Source: Limnobacter sp. SAORIC-580
GTDB taxonomy: Bacteria; Pseudomonadota; Gammaproteobacteria; Burkholderiales; Burkholderiaceae_B
Reading direction: 5' to 3'
DNA length: 64,000 nt
NCBI RefSeq assembly: GCF_013004065.1
Contig: NZ_CP053084.1
Location: 992,001-1,056,000, forward strand
This document shows positions 53,323 through 62,391 of the stretch, piece by piece. The notes below the pieces were generated by a model. That model did no database searches. It was not told the origin of the DNA and was given only the letters and a program-made list of their open reading frames with translations. The position numbers were made by a program, and so were the translations under genes. The stretch's first letter is position 1. The number at the start of each line of letters is the position of its first letter.

Positions 53323-54300
53323 ATGGCAATCGGCAGAATCAGCACCAACCAGTACTTCAAGCTCAGCACAGATCGCATGAGCAAGCAGCAGTCTGAACTG
53401 GTAAAAATACAGGGGCAGTTGGCAACCGGGCAGCGCGTGTTGAAACCATCGGATGACCCTTTGGCCATGTCGGTGGCCTTGGGTGCGAAGGCGGGTGTTA
53501 AAACCATCGACAGCTACCAAAGCAACATCACTTACGTGAACAACCAGCTGGGTCAGATGGATGTGGCCTTGCAGTCCGCTTCCGACATCATGGTGTCCAT
53601 CAAGGAAGCATTTCTGCAGGCGGGTAACGCCGCGCTTAGCCCAGCCGACCGTGAAATTATTGCGCAAGACATTGAAGGACGCATGGAAGAGTTGCGTGGC
53701 ATCGCCAACCGCACCGACGCCAATGGTTACTACATGTTCTCCGGCACTTTCCAGGATCAGGAGCCATTTCAGACGCCTGGCGGCGCAGTCACCGGTACTT
53801 TCCTTGAAACCACCACTGCGGCAGCCGGTGAGGCTGTGATTGGCCGTGAAATTCAAGTGGCCAGCGGCCGCTTTGTCAACCTGAGCATTACCGGTCAAGA
53901 TGCATTTGTTGACCCGAATACCAACGAAGATGCTTTTGCCATCCTTCGTGATGCAGTGGCCTTGCTGCGTAATCCTGCCTACCCAAATGGGCAAGAGGGC
54001 GCCACACCGCAAGACACTTACCTGAGAGCATTCAATGACAAGGGTGCACAACTGGATGAGATTTTTGACCAGGTTCAAATTTCCCGCACCAAGGTAGGCG
54101 TTCGTTTGCGTGAAGTGGAAACCCTGCAGCAAATCAACCAATCGGCTCAATTAGAGCTTGAGCGCGTTGCTGGCGAGGCGGTGGGGCTGGATTATGCCAA
54201 GGCCATCAGCGAGCTGTCACAGGGCCAATTGCAGCTTCAGGCTGCGCAACAGAGCTTTGCGAGTACCTCGCAGTTGACCTTGTTCAACTTTATTGGTTGA
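53323..54300 (+). CDS. flgL: hook-filament junction protein FlgL
   Basis: Second junction protein, 325 residues, flagellin-like at both ends (STDRMSKQQSELVKIQGQLATG and KAISELSQGQLQLQAAQQSF). AAGGAAAA precedes the ATG. Last gene of the flg operon; copy 2 of the structured repeat begins at the base after its stop. Confidence 0.95.
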   Translation: MAIGRISTNQYFKLSTDRMSKQQSELVKIQGQLATGQRVLKPSDDPLAMSVALGAKAGVKTIDSYQSNITYVNNQLGQMDVALQSASDIMVSIKEAFLQAGNAALSPADREIIAQDIEGRMEELRGIANRTDANGYYMFSGTFQDQEPFQTPGGAVTGTFLETTTAAAGEAVIGREIQVASGRFVNLSITGQDAFVDPNTNEDAFAILRDAVALLRNPAYPNGQEGATPQDTYLRAFNDKGAQLDEIFDQVQISRTKVGVRLREVETLQQINQSAQLELERVAGEAVGLDYAKAISELSQGQLQLQAAQQSFASTSQLTLFNFIG

Positions 54301-54922
54301 ACTTGAAGGGGCGCCGTTGCTGTTTGTTGCCCACTCGGCATGCGTTACTTGTTCCGCACAGAAAACCGCTTGATCCCTTGTTGAATGGATTCTTGCTCAC
54401 CTCGCTCGGCAAAAGGGCGGGCCGAGTCTCGGTGTCGGCATGAGGCCGACCGCTACGGATCCACTCAAACGGGGCGGTTTTCTTGAAGTGCGCCCCAAGC
54501 AATCCCACTGCCGAGTTGGCTCAAACCCGCAGAGTGCGCCCACCTGCAAGCTCAGCTCCCGAATCTCCCGACCAACGCGCTTTCACCACCACGCAACTCA
54601 CGGCTGGTTTCATCGCCCAATCGGCGGCGGTGTTTCGATCGCCTCGCCTTCAAGAAAACCTGCCCTTGTGTGCCGAGCAGGGCCGGTGTCGCCCAGAATG
54701 GGCGACAGTGAACGAACCCGACCCGCAGTTTAGGAGGGTCGTTCTCAGGCATCGCGAGGCTCAGCAAGGGAGAAACAGGTTTTCTGGCGAGAGATCGGAA
54801 CCCAAGCCGAGTGGGCGACTAATGAGCTCCGAGAGATCGGAACCCAAGCCAATTGGGCGATTAAGAAAGCTGCGAGAGAGTTGAACCCAAGCCGATGATC
54901 GGGCAGTTAACGAACAGCCGAG
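54301..54922 (+). repeat. structured intergenic mosaic repeat, copy 2
   Basis: Fills the gap between the convergent flgL and LuxR-type regulator genes from stop codon almost to stop codon. The left module differs from copies 1 and 3: GAAAACCGC (54361-54369) pairs with GCGGTTTTC (54474-54482) and encloses CTCGGC/GCCGAG (54405-54410 with 54421-54426) and GTCGGC/GCCGAC hairpins. The core (54588-54785) keeps the AGAAAACCTG/CAGGTTTTCT helix and both hairpins with compensatory changes. The tail has three units about 42-43 bases apart (54787, 54829, 54872) and the start of a fourth. Confidence 0.85.
54653..54785 (+). ncRNA. predicted structured RNA core, copy 2
   Basis: Same fold as copy 1. Hairpin 1 is TGTCGCCC/GGGCGACA (54687-54707), fully Watson-Crick. 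Hairpin 2 is GTGAACGA/TCGTTCTC (54708-54746): the G-C pair of the other copies has become A-U, with one mismatch elsewhere. The closing helix is unchanged. Confidence 0.5.
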
Positions 54923-54927
54923 CAAGC

Positions 54928-55557
54928 TTAGATCAGCCCGTTCTCCAACGCATAGCGCGTCAGTTCACCATTGGTTTTCATGCGCATTTTTTCAAGAATC
55001 CGTGCCCGGTAAACGCTCACAGTCTTCGGGCTCAGCGACAGTTCATCCGCAATTTCGCTCAGTTTCTTTCCTGCAGCAATCATGCGAATGGTTTGAAATT
55101 CACGGTCACTCAGCGTCGCGTGCAGCGGTTTCTCCGAGTCTTCGGTCAGGTGGCTGGCCAGCGATTCTGCCAGCTCAGGCGTAATGTATTTGCGACCCGC
55201 TGCAATCACCTGAATCGCATCTACCAGTTTTTCAGGCGCCGTATTTTTTGTCAGATAACCCGAGGCGCCAGCCTTCAAACAACGCACCGCATACTGGTCT
55301 TCCGGGTGCATCGACAACATCAGGATTTTCAGGGCAGGGTATTTGTCTTTCAGAATTTTGACAATGTCCACCCCGTTTTTGCCGGGCATTGAAATATCCA
55401 GAATCGCCAGGTCAATCGTGTGGCATGTCATGGCTTTCATGATTTCCGAATATTCGCCCGCCTGGGCCACCACCTGCACAAATCCCGTGTCATCCAGTAA
55501 CTGCTTCAGGCTTCCCCGAAGCAATGCATGGTCATCTGCCAGCAGCACCTTAATCAT
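54928..55557 (-). CDS. LuxR/NarL-type response regulator
   Basis: A 209-residue regulator: receiver domain with D8/D9 and phospho-acceptor D54 (LDISMPGKNG), then a C-terminal LuxR-type helix-turn-helix (LSDREFQTIRMIAAGKKLSEIADELSLSPKTVSVYRARI region, key part KLSEIADELSLSPKTVSVYR). The ATG at 55557 overlaps the kinase stop by 8 bases and has a GGCGGGAA site; longer in-frame starts are less likely. It probably is phosphorylated by the kinase encoded upstream. Targets unknown. Confidence 0.92.
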   Translation of the reverse strand: MIKVLLADDHALLRGSLKQLLDDTGFVQVVAQAGEYSEIMKAMTCHTIDLAILDISMPGKNGVDIVKILKDKYPALKILMLSMHPEDQYAVRCLKAGASGYLTKNTAPEKLVDAIQVIAAGRKYITPELAESLASHLTEDSEKPLHATLSDREFQTIRMIAAGKKLSEIADELSLSPKTVSVYRARILEKMRMKTNGELTRYALENGLI

Positions 55558-57088
55558 TTCCCGCCTCACCTGTCTGAATGCTTCTTGGTATGGACACCAT
55601 GACCGTTGTCCCGGATCCCAAGGATCCGCTGACATCGACCCAACCCTCGAAGGCTGCAACCCGTTCTTGCATGCCACGAAGGCCGAACGATGTTTCTTTT
55701 AATTTATCAGTATTCTCGATTCCGCGACCATTGTCACGAATCTCCAGTGTTAATTCACTTTCTGTTACAAACAGTTCGACGTCTACCCGTGTGGCTTGCG
55801 CGTGTTTCACGATGTTTGTCAGTGCTTCCTGCAAAATCCTGAACAAGGCCGTGCTTTGTTCGCCATCGAGATCCAGTTCATCGACATTGCACTGGAAAAC
55901 GCCCTCAATCTGGGTGCGTTTCTGAAAGTCGTTCATCTGCCACTCCAGGGCAGGAATCAAGCCATAGTCCAGAATGCCGGGGCGCAAATCCTTGGCAATC
56001 CGCTGGCTGCTGGCCAGCAAATGTTCAATCAATTCCAGCATGTCATCCAGCTTTTCCTGCACCGCAGAATCAGCGGGCATGTTTTTGTTCAGCCAGGCCA
56101 CATCCGCTTTCAGCTTGGTCAGCGATCCACCCATGTCATCGTGAATTTCACGGGCTATTGCCCCGCGTTCCTGTTCACGCCGTTTCTCAAACTCGGTGGT
56201 CACCAGGCGCAACTCGGTTTGTGCATTCAGCAAGCGTTCTTCGGCCTGTTTGCGATCAGAAATATCGAGTAACACGCCGTCCCAAACAAACATGTTTCCA
56301 CGTGGTTTGGCCACTGCATTCATGTAAACCCAACGCGATTCGCGTTTGCCGTAATTTTTGATTCGACCCTCCCAGCTCACAGGCACACCTGGTTTGGGTG
56401 GGTCCATCAGTAGCTCAAAAAGGGTCGCAGCATCGTCGGGTTCAAACTGCTCAAAGAAATAATGCGGATTCTCAAGAAACAGCCTGGGTGGCACGCCAAA
56501 CAGACGTACCACGCCCTCGCTGACGAACGGCACAGTAGGCCGCTGTATCGAGGGGCCTGATTGCATCTGAAAAATAATGCCAGGAATATTTTCGGCGATG
56601 GCGGCAAATCGCCGCTCGGACTCCCGCTGCGCAAGCTCGGCAGCAGCCAGGCTGCGCCGTTCATTTGCGGCGCGCAGTGAGCGCTCAATCGCAGGCACCA
56701 AACGTGCCATTTTGTCTTTCATCAAATAATCGTCGGCACCGGCACGCATGGCCTCTACAGCCACATGTTCACCAATGCTGCCCGACACGATAATGAAAGG
56801 GATATCCAGCCCGGAGTCGCGCACCACGCGCAGGGCTTCCTCTGAACCAAAACCAGGCAAATTGTGGTCAGAAATCACCACTTGCCATTCTTCGTGTTCC
56901 AGACGTTTTCGCAGGTCTTCGATGCGGTCTACCCGCGTTGCCATGTACTTCAAACCGCCTTGTTTCAAGCGGTAACACATTAGCTCGAAGTCCGAATCAT
57001 TGTCTTCCACCACCAGAACTTTCAATCCACCATCTGAAAAGTTACTGATGTCCAGCAATGACGGGGGTAGTCCTTTGGATTCACTCAT
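55550..57088 (-). CDS. cytoplasmic REC-PAS sensor histidine kinase (HisKA_3)
   Basis: A 512-residue kinase without membrane segments. Order: N-terminal receiver domain (about 22-140, phospho-acceptor D74 in SDHNLPG), PAS domain (about 155-282), HisKA_3 dimerisation domain with H316 (EIHDDMGG) and an HATPase domain (DNGRGIEN, GLRGMQERV). A receiver placed before the sensor and kinase means its activity may be gated by another phosphodonor, such as CheA or the Hpt protein. It lies immediately upstream of its likely LuxR-type partner. Confidence 0.9.
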   Translation of the reverse strand: MSESKGLPPSLLDISNFSDGGLKVLVVEDNDSDFELMCYRLKQGGLKYMATRVDRIEDLRKRLEHEEWQVVISDHNLPGFGSEEALRVVRDSGLDIPFIIVSGSIGEHVAVEAMRAGADDYLMKDKMARLVPAIERSLRAANERRSLAAAELAQRESERRFAAIAENIPGIIFQMQSGPSIQRPTVPFVSEGVVRLFGVPPRLFLENPHYFFEQFEPDDAATLFELLMDPPKPGVPVSWEGRIKNYGKRESRWVYMNAVAKPRGNMFVWDGVLLDISDRKQAEERLLNAQTELRLVTTEFEKRREQERGAIAREIHDDMGGSLTKLKADVAWLNKNMPADSAVQEKLDDMLELIEHLLASSQRIAKDLRPGILDYGLIPALEWQMNDFQKRTQIEGVFQCNVDELDLDGEQSTALFRILQEALTNIVKHAQATRVDVELFVTESELTLEIRDNGRGIENTDKLKETSFGLRGMQERVAAFEGWVDVSGSLGSGTTVMVSIPRSIQTGEAGND

Positions 57089-57268
57089 TGTCTGTTCGCT
57101 TGTTGTTGGTTTTTATTGTTGTGTGCAGGATCAAAGCGAGAGATAACGCCCTTTCAAGGTTTTAATCCTTGCATTATTTTATGCATCTTATCGGAACATA
57201 TCAGGGTATAGAACTCATTCGCGTCGGGGCACCTCCCAAATTGTGTTAACCCCGCGACAAAGGCCCTG

Positions 57269-58261
57269 ATGAACCGACCCCCCGTGAAATTTGAATTCTC
57301 CAAAGCACAATATGCCAATGATGCCGTAGCCGGTGCCAAACAGGCTGCCGCAGCGGTCAATCGCAGTTTGTTAAGCGATGACAATGCAGACCGGGAGTTT
57401 GAATTCAATGACAAGGACTTTGCCCGTGTACGCGCGCTCATCCTTAAAATTGCAGGTATTTCACTGGCACCCAGCAAGCAAAGCATGGTGTACAGCCGAT
57501 TGGCCCGCCGCTTGCGCGCATGCAACCACAGCCGCTTTTCTACCTATCTGGATGCGCTGGAGTCCAACTCAAGCAACCCGGAATGGGAGCACTTCACCAA
57601 TTCGCTGACCACCAACCTCACTTCTTTTTACCGTGAGGCACATCATTTCGATATTCTGAAAAAGCAGTTGCAATCACTTTCGCGCAACGCACGAATCGAG
57701 ATGTGGTGCAGTGCAGCTTCCACCGGCGAAGAGCCGTACACCATGGCCATTACCGCCATGGAGGCCTTCAACAGCATGAATCCGCCCGTGCGCATTCTGG
57801 CCACCGACATTGACACCAAGGTGTTGGACCATGCCAAAAAAGGGGTGTACCGCATGGACCAGGTCGACAAAATTCCCGATGAAATACTGCGCAAGTATTT
57901 TTTGAAGGGAAAAGGCGAAAGCGAAGGCTTGATCCGCGTACGCCCCGAGGTGCAAGCATTGTTGACATTCCGAAAGCTGAACCTGATGGAGAATGTGTGG
58001 TCCCTGCGCCCCGGCTTTGATGCCATTTTCTGTCGGAACGTGATGATCTATTTCGAGAAAGATGTGCAGCTGCAAATTCTCAAGCGGTTTGCCCCCCTGA
58101 TGAATCCAAATGGTTTGTTGTACGCAGGCCATTCCGAGAATTTCGCCATGGCGCGAGACTATTTCACCTTGCGTGGTAAAACCGTGTATACCGTCAACAC
58201 CGACAAGGCCGCGAAAACCGGCACTGGTGGTGAAGGTCAGGCGCGTCAGGTTACTGCATGA
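57269..58261 (+). CDS. cheR: chemoreceptor methyltransferase CheR
   Basis: SAM-dependent methyltransferase acting on receptor glutamates. The 330 residues include a 45-residue variable N terminus, the CheR helical domain (about 50-115) and the catalytic domain with the SAM-binding segment (EMWCSAASTGEEPYTMAI) and FDAIFCRNVMIYF. It starts a cheR-cheD-cheB operon; the 180-base gap upstream contains no clear FliA promoter. Confidence 0.95.
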   Translation: MNRPPVKFEFSKAQYANDAVAGAKQAAAAVNRSLLSDDNADREFEFNDKDFARVRALILKIAGISLAPSKQSMVYSRLARRLRACNHSRFSTYLDALESNSSNPEWEHFTNSLTTNLTSFYREAHHFDILKKQLQSLSRNARIEMWCSAASTGEEPYTMAITAMEAFNSMNPPVRILATDIDTKVLDHAKKGVYRMDQVDKIPDEILRKYFLKGKGESEGLIRVRPEVQALLTFRKLNLMENVWSLRPGFDAIFCRNVMIYFEKDVQLQILKRFAPLMNPNGLLYAGHSENFAMARDYFTLRGKTVYTVNTDKAAKTGTGGEGQARQVTA

Positions 58262-58860
58262 GCACAGGGCTTCTCACCTCTCCTGCTGCTGCGCACTGCG
58301 CAACGTTGCCGGTGAAGAAAATCATCATGCCCGGCGATTATTTTGTATCGTGGGCACCTGCTGAAATTTCCACCCTGCTTGGCTCGTGTGTGTCCGCATG
58401 TGTGTGGGACAGCCATCGAAAAATTGGGGGGCTGAATCACTTCATGTTGCCCGATTCGCCCTCTGAGGCCCGCAGCCTTGGCGACAAAACCAAGTCTTTG
58501 CGCTACGGCTTGTACGCCATGGAATGCCTGGTCAACGACTTGTTGACCATGGGCGCGAAGCGAGAACACCTCAGCGCCAAAGTATTTGGCGGTGCCAATA
58601 TTACTGGTGCCTTGAATACCCAGCACGTGGGTCGCAGAAATGCAGAATTTGTGATCGACTTTCTACAGAAAGACAAAATCAAAGTAGTGGCATCCGATTT
58701 GGGTGGGCCACACAGCCGTCGCATTCGTTTCAATACCCAAACCAGTGCCGTGCGTGTTGAGCGAGTGGCCAGTGCCAATTCAGCCGCCTTGCAACAGGAA
58801 AAACGCTACAGCGAAAAGATCAACAAAGACCCCGTCAATGGCGACATTGTGTTTTTCTAA
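58258..58860 (+). CDS. cheD: chemoreceptor glutamine deamidase CheD
   Basis: A 200-residue CheD. The catalytic Cys is in [12 protein letters not shown] and the His in GGLNHFMLP. CheD deamidates receptor glutamines and can interact with CheC-type phosphatases in other bacteria. The ATGA overlap with cheR indicates coupled translation. Confidence 0.95.
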   Translation: MSTGLLTSPAAAHCATLPVKKIIMPGDYFVSWAPAEISTLLGSCVSACVWDSHRKIGGLNHFMLPDSPSEARSLGDKTKSLRYGLYAMECLVNDLLTMGAKREHLSAKVFGGANITGALNTQHVGRRNAEFVIDFLQKDKIKVVASDLGGPHSRRIRFNTQTSAVRVERVASANSAALQQEKRYSEKINKDPVNGDIVFF

Positions 58861-58871
58861 GGGCCCATGAG

Positions 58872-60011
58872 ATGAACAAAATCAAAGTGTTGGTGGTAGA
58901 CGATTCGGCCTTGATCCGAAACTTGATGAGCAAGATCATCAATTCGCAGCGCGACATGGAAACTGTGGCCACGGCACCCGATCCATTCATTGCCAGAGAT
59001 CAAATCAAGAAATTCAATCCCGATGTGATTACACTGGATATAGAAATGCCCAAAATGGATGGCATTGAGTTTCTGGAAAAAATCATGCGTTTGCGGCCCA
59101 CGCCGGTGTTGATGGTGTCTACATTGACTGAACGTGGAACCGACGTAACCTTTCGCGCCCTTGAACTTGGAGCAGTTGATTTCGTGACCAAACCGAAACT
59201 GGACATCAGCCAAGGCATGATCGACTATGCCAACGAAATTACCGACAAAATTCGTGCTGCCTACGCCGCCCGTTTTCGTCTAAACCGGCTGCCACCGAAA
59301 CCTGCTGCGCAAGCGCCCGCAGCGCAAACTGACCCGGTCACCGGCATGGTGGTACCGGCAGAAGTGGCCAAGCCCGCGCCCACCAACAATGCACTGGGCA
59401 ATCGCTTTGCAGCCACCGAGAAGCTTGTGTTGATTGGCTCATCTACAGGTGGTACCGAAGCGATTCGAGTCATTCTGGAGCAGCTGCCCAAAGACAGCCC
59501 CGCAATTCTGATTACTCAACACATGCCTGCTGGTTTTACCAAAAGCTTTGCAGACCGCTTAAACCAGGTGTGCAATATCACCGTGAAAGAAGCTGTGCAC
59601 GGTGAGCGCGTATTGCCAGGCCATGCCTACATTGCGCCCGGTGACAAACACCTGTTGTTGGGGCGCAGTGGTGCCAACTACATTTGCCAGCTCTCTGATT
59701 CTGAGCCAGTCAACCGTCACCGTCCGTCGGTGGAAGTGTTGTTCAAGTCGGGCCAGGAAGTCTCGCCGCGCAATATCGTGGGCATCATGCTTACCGGGAT
59801 GGGCAAAGACGGTGCACAAGCCATGGCTGACATGAAAAAAGCGGGTTCCTACAATATTTGCCAGGACGAGGCCAGCTCGGTGGTGTTCGGCATGCCGCGC
59901 GAAGCAATCGCCCTGGGCGCTGCCGATGAAGTGGTGCCGCTGAACCTGATTGCCAAGCGTTTGCTCGATTACCTCTCAAAAATTGGCGGGCGCTCAGCCG
60001 TTCGAATTTAA
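58872..60011 (+). CDS. cheB: chemotaxis methylesterase CheB
   Basis: Receiver plus methylesterase, 379 residues. Receiver D10/D11 and phospho-acceptor D56 ([10 protein letters not shown]); a Pro/Ala linker (about 143-180); catalytic domain with S in [11 protein letters not shown] in ITQHMPAGF and D in [10 protein letters not shown]. It removes receptor methyl groups when phosphorylated by CheA. It ends one base from the convergent EAL gene. Confidence 0.96.
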   Translation: MNKIKVLVVDDSALIRNLMSKIINSQRDMETVATAPDPFIARDQIKKFNPDVITLDIEMPKMDGIEFLEKIMRLRPTPVLMVSTLTERGTDVTFRALELGAVDFVTKPKLDISQGMIDYANEITDKIRAAYAARFRLNRLPPKPAAQAPAAQTDPVTGMVVPAEVAKPAPTNNALGNRFAATEKLVLIGSSTGGTEAIRVILEQLPKDSPAILITQHMPAGFTKSFADRLNQVCNITVKEAVHGERVLPGHAYIAPGDKHLLLGRSGANYICQLSDSEPVNRHRPSVEVLFKSGQEVSPRNIVGIMLTGMGKDGAQAMADMKKAGSYNICQDEASSVVFGMPREAIALGAADEVVPLNLIAKRLLDYLSKIGGRSAVRI

Positions 60012-60012
60012 C

Positions 60013-61731
60013 TTAGTCAAGCGTGGTTTTATTCAGCCAGTTTTTCAGGCTGTCCATATCCATGGGGCGGGAAAACCAATAGCCTTGCAGCCTGTCGCAT
60101 CCCATCTGGATCAAGCTTTCTCGCTGCGCTGCGGTCTCAATGCCTTCGGCATGCACAATCAGGCCCAATGCATGTGCAAGGTCAATTACAGCTTTCACAA
60201 TCATGTGACTGTTTTTGTCCTCCAGCAAATCCATCACGAAGCTTTTGTCGATTTTCAATACATCCACGGGTAGTTGGCGCAGGTAGTTCAGCGAGGCATA
60301 GCCAGTACCAAAATCATCCATCGCAATTTGCGAGCCTTGTGCTTTCAGTTTGTTCAGTGCGTCCACCGTGCGGGCCATGTCATCAATCGCTGCAGATTCA
60401 GTGACTTCAAACTCAATCCATTTCGGGTCAAGCCCCGCATTTCGAATGGTTTGCTGGGCCTTGGCCGGAAACTCCGGATTCAACAACTGACCAGCCGAGC
60501 AATTGACCGCGCACCACAGCATGTGCTCTTGCTGGTGCAGCTCCAGCACTTTTTTGCTGCTCGATTCAATCACCCAGTCACCCAGTGCATCAATCAAGCC
60601 CGAATCTTCGGCAACGCCAATAAACTCGCTGGGCATGATCCGGCCCAATTCGGGGTGGGTCCACCTTACCAGGGCCTCAAGACCGCAAATGCGGCCCGTT
60701 TTAAGGTCTTCAATGGGCTGAAAGTCAAGCACCAGCTCGTTGCTTTCAATGCCTTTGGCCAAGCCCAGTTCAATGGTTTTTCGGCGTTTGGCGAGATCAT
60801 GAATTTCCGCATCCAGAACATTCAACAATTCCAAGCCGCGCGACTCGATCACATGCGCCACTGACTGTGCATGCGTGACCAACTCTGCTGCATGTTGGCC
60901 ATGCACACCTGGGCGCGCCAACCCCAGGCGCATATTGGGGCGTACCGCAATGTTGTCCACTGTGAATACACGGTTCAGGTTGGCTTCAAACTCGCACAGA
61001 GTGTCAGCAATCAAGGTTTGGTCTGCACTCCAGTCCAGCTTGTTGGTCAGCACCACCAGCACATTGTCAGACCAGCGACAAATAATGTCCTGTTTGAATG
61101 TGTCCCGAATTCGCTCCACAATTTTTTCCAGCATGTTGCGCCGAATGCGCGGGTCCACTTCCGGGCGGCGTGCCTGGTTCCTCGACACGTTCACGCTGAG
61201 CAGGCACAGGTCGTTGTCCTCGCCAGAATTTGTGCTCAGGCCCGACAAGGTTTTCACCAAACCCTGGCGGTTTAAAAAACCGGTGGCTGAATCAAAATAC
61301 ACCGCCCGCCTGTGGGCTTGCTCAAGCAGCAGTTTCTCACGGCGAAGCCGGTGTGTGTGTATTTCCCGGCGTACCGCAGGAATCAGGCGCTCGGGTTTGG
61401 ACTTCTCCACATAATCGCGCACACCTTCGTGCATGGCCTGCACGCCCAAAGCGTCGTTGGCCAGTCCTGAGAGCAGAATCATGGGTGTTTCAGGTCGCAG
61501 GGTCTGAACCATTTCAATGGCCCTCTCGTGCGTCAGTTGCGGCATGGAATAGTCGCAAATCACCAAATCAGGTTCGATGTCGTCCAGCGTTGTTCGGAGC
61601 GTTTCCTCGCTGTGGGCGTGCCGGACAATTGCTGTGTGCCAGGTTTTGGTCAGCTGCCGCTTGATCAATAGAAAATCGTCGTCGCTGTCGTCGACAACAA
61701 TGATTCTGGGCGCTTCCTGTTCTATCGTCAT
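60013..61731 (-). CDS. REC-GGDEF(degenerate)-EAL protein, likely c-di-GMP phosphodiesterase
   Basis: A 572-residue protein. Receiver domain with D14/D15 and phospho-acceptor D60 (ICDYSMPQ); a GGDEF-like domain (about 140-300) whose active-site motif reads RWSDNVLVV instead of GGDEF, so cyclase activity is unlikely; and an EAL domain with GLEALVRW, FEVTESA, DDFGTGYASL and HAEGIET, all expected for an active phosphodiesterase. The ATG at 61731 gives the receiver N terminus; the frame is open to 61791. Lowering c-di-GMP would relieve the YcgR brake. Confidence 0.92.
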   Translation of the reverse strand: MTIEQEAPRIIVVDDSDDDFLLIKRQLTKTWHTAIVRHAHSEETLRTTLDDIEPDLVICDYSMPQLTHERAIEMVQTLRPETPMILLSGLANDALGVQAMHEGVRDYVEKSKPERLIPAVRREIHTHRLRREKLLLEQAHRRAVYFDSATGFLNRQGLVKTLSGLSTNSGEDNDLCLLSVNVSRNQARRPEVDPRIRRNMLEKIVERIRDTFKQDIICRWSDNVLVVLTNKLDWSADQTLIADTLCEFEANLNRVFTVDNIAVRPNMRLGLARPGVHGQHAAELVTHAQSVAHVIESRGLELLNVLDAEIHDLAKRRKTIELGLAKGIESNELVLDFQPIEDLKTGRICGLEALVRWTHPELGRIMPSEFIGVAEDSGLIDALGDWVIESSSKKVLELHQQEHMLWCAVNCSAGQLLNPEFPAKAQQTIRNAGLDPKWIEFEVTESAAIDDMARTVDALNKLKAQGSQIAMDDFGTGYASLNYLRQLPVDVLKIDKSFVMDLLEDKNSHMIVKAVIDLAHALGLIVHAEGIETAAQRESLIQMGCDRLQGYWFSRPMDMDSLKNWLNKTTLD

Positions 61732-61833
61732 TGAAGGTTTTATGATGGTGTTATTGGCAAAGAAACGACCGCTTTCCTGTATCCTGCACACTTCTGCAGA
61801 GGCTGTCTAGTCGGGCAATTCACGAGAAAAGAC

Positions 61834-62391
61834 ATGAGCAAGGCTTTCACGAAAGAAAACGATTCAGAATTCGAGGACGATGGCCCCGACGCGGCCCCAG
61901 CCTTACCTCAAGGCTTGAAAAATTACATCACACCCAAAGGCTACCGCCGCTTGCGCGACGAACTCACCCACCTTGTGAAAACCGAGAGGCCCGAGGTGGT
62001 GTCTGTGGTGTCTTGGGCAGCGTCCAATGGGGATCGCTCTGAAAATGGAGATTACCTGTACGGCAAAAAACGCCTGCGTGAAATTGATCGGCGCATTCGT
62101 TTTCTCACCAAGCGCACTGAAATTGCCGAGGTGGTAGATCCCGCCACGCAGCAAGAGCTTGAAAGCATTTTCTTCGGCGCTACAGTCACCTATATCAATT
62201 CAAAAGGTGAGGAACTGACCGTGAAAATAGTGGGGGTTGACGAAGTGGATACCGCCAAAGGGCACATCAGCTGGATTTCTCCGGTGGCCCGTGCTTTGTT
62301 GAAAGCAAAGGAGGGCGATGTTGTGCAATTGATGACACCGGCAGGGCGCGATGAGCTAGAGATTGTCGAAGTGCGGTATGTGATTGATTGA
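61834..62391 (+). CDS. greB: transcription elongation factor GreB
   Basis: GreA/GreB-family transcript cleavage factor of 185 residues. The N-terminal coiled coil has the acidic tip (ASNGDRSENGDYLYGKKRLREIDRRI region, key part SNGDRSENGDY) that reaches the RNA polymerase active site, and the C-terminal FKBP-like domain follows. The 30-residue acidic extension and the basic patch favour GreB over GreA. Not a flagellar gene; it marks the end of the cluster. Confidence 0.93.
   Translation: MSKAFTKENDSEFEDDGPDAAPALPQGLKNYITPKGYRRLRDELTHLVKTERPEVVSVVSWAASNGDRSENGDYLYGKKRLREIDRRIRFLTKRTEIAEVVDPATQQELESIFFGATVTYINSKGEELTVKIVGVDEVDTAKGHISWISPVARALLKAKEGDVVQLMTPAGRDELEIVEVRYVID

Noticed and set aside
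54787..54922. Possible CRISPR-like array in the repeat tail
   Set aside because: Only two to four units per site, units are degenerate, the variable part is about 14 bases and partly shared, and no cas genes are present.
61741..61790. Sigma-28 promoter for the EAL gene
   Set aside because: GCCAATAA is present on the minus strand, but the -35 match is poor and needs a 10-base spacer.
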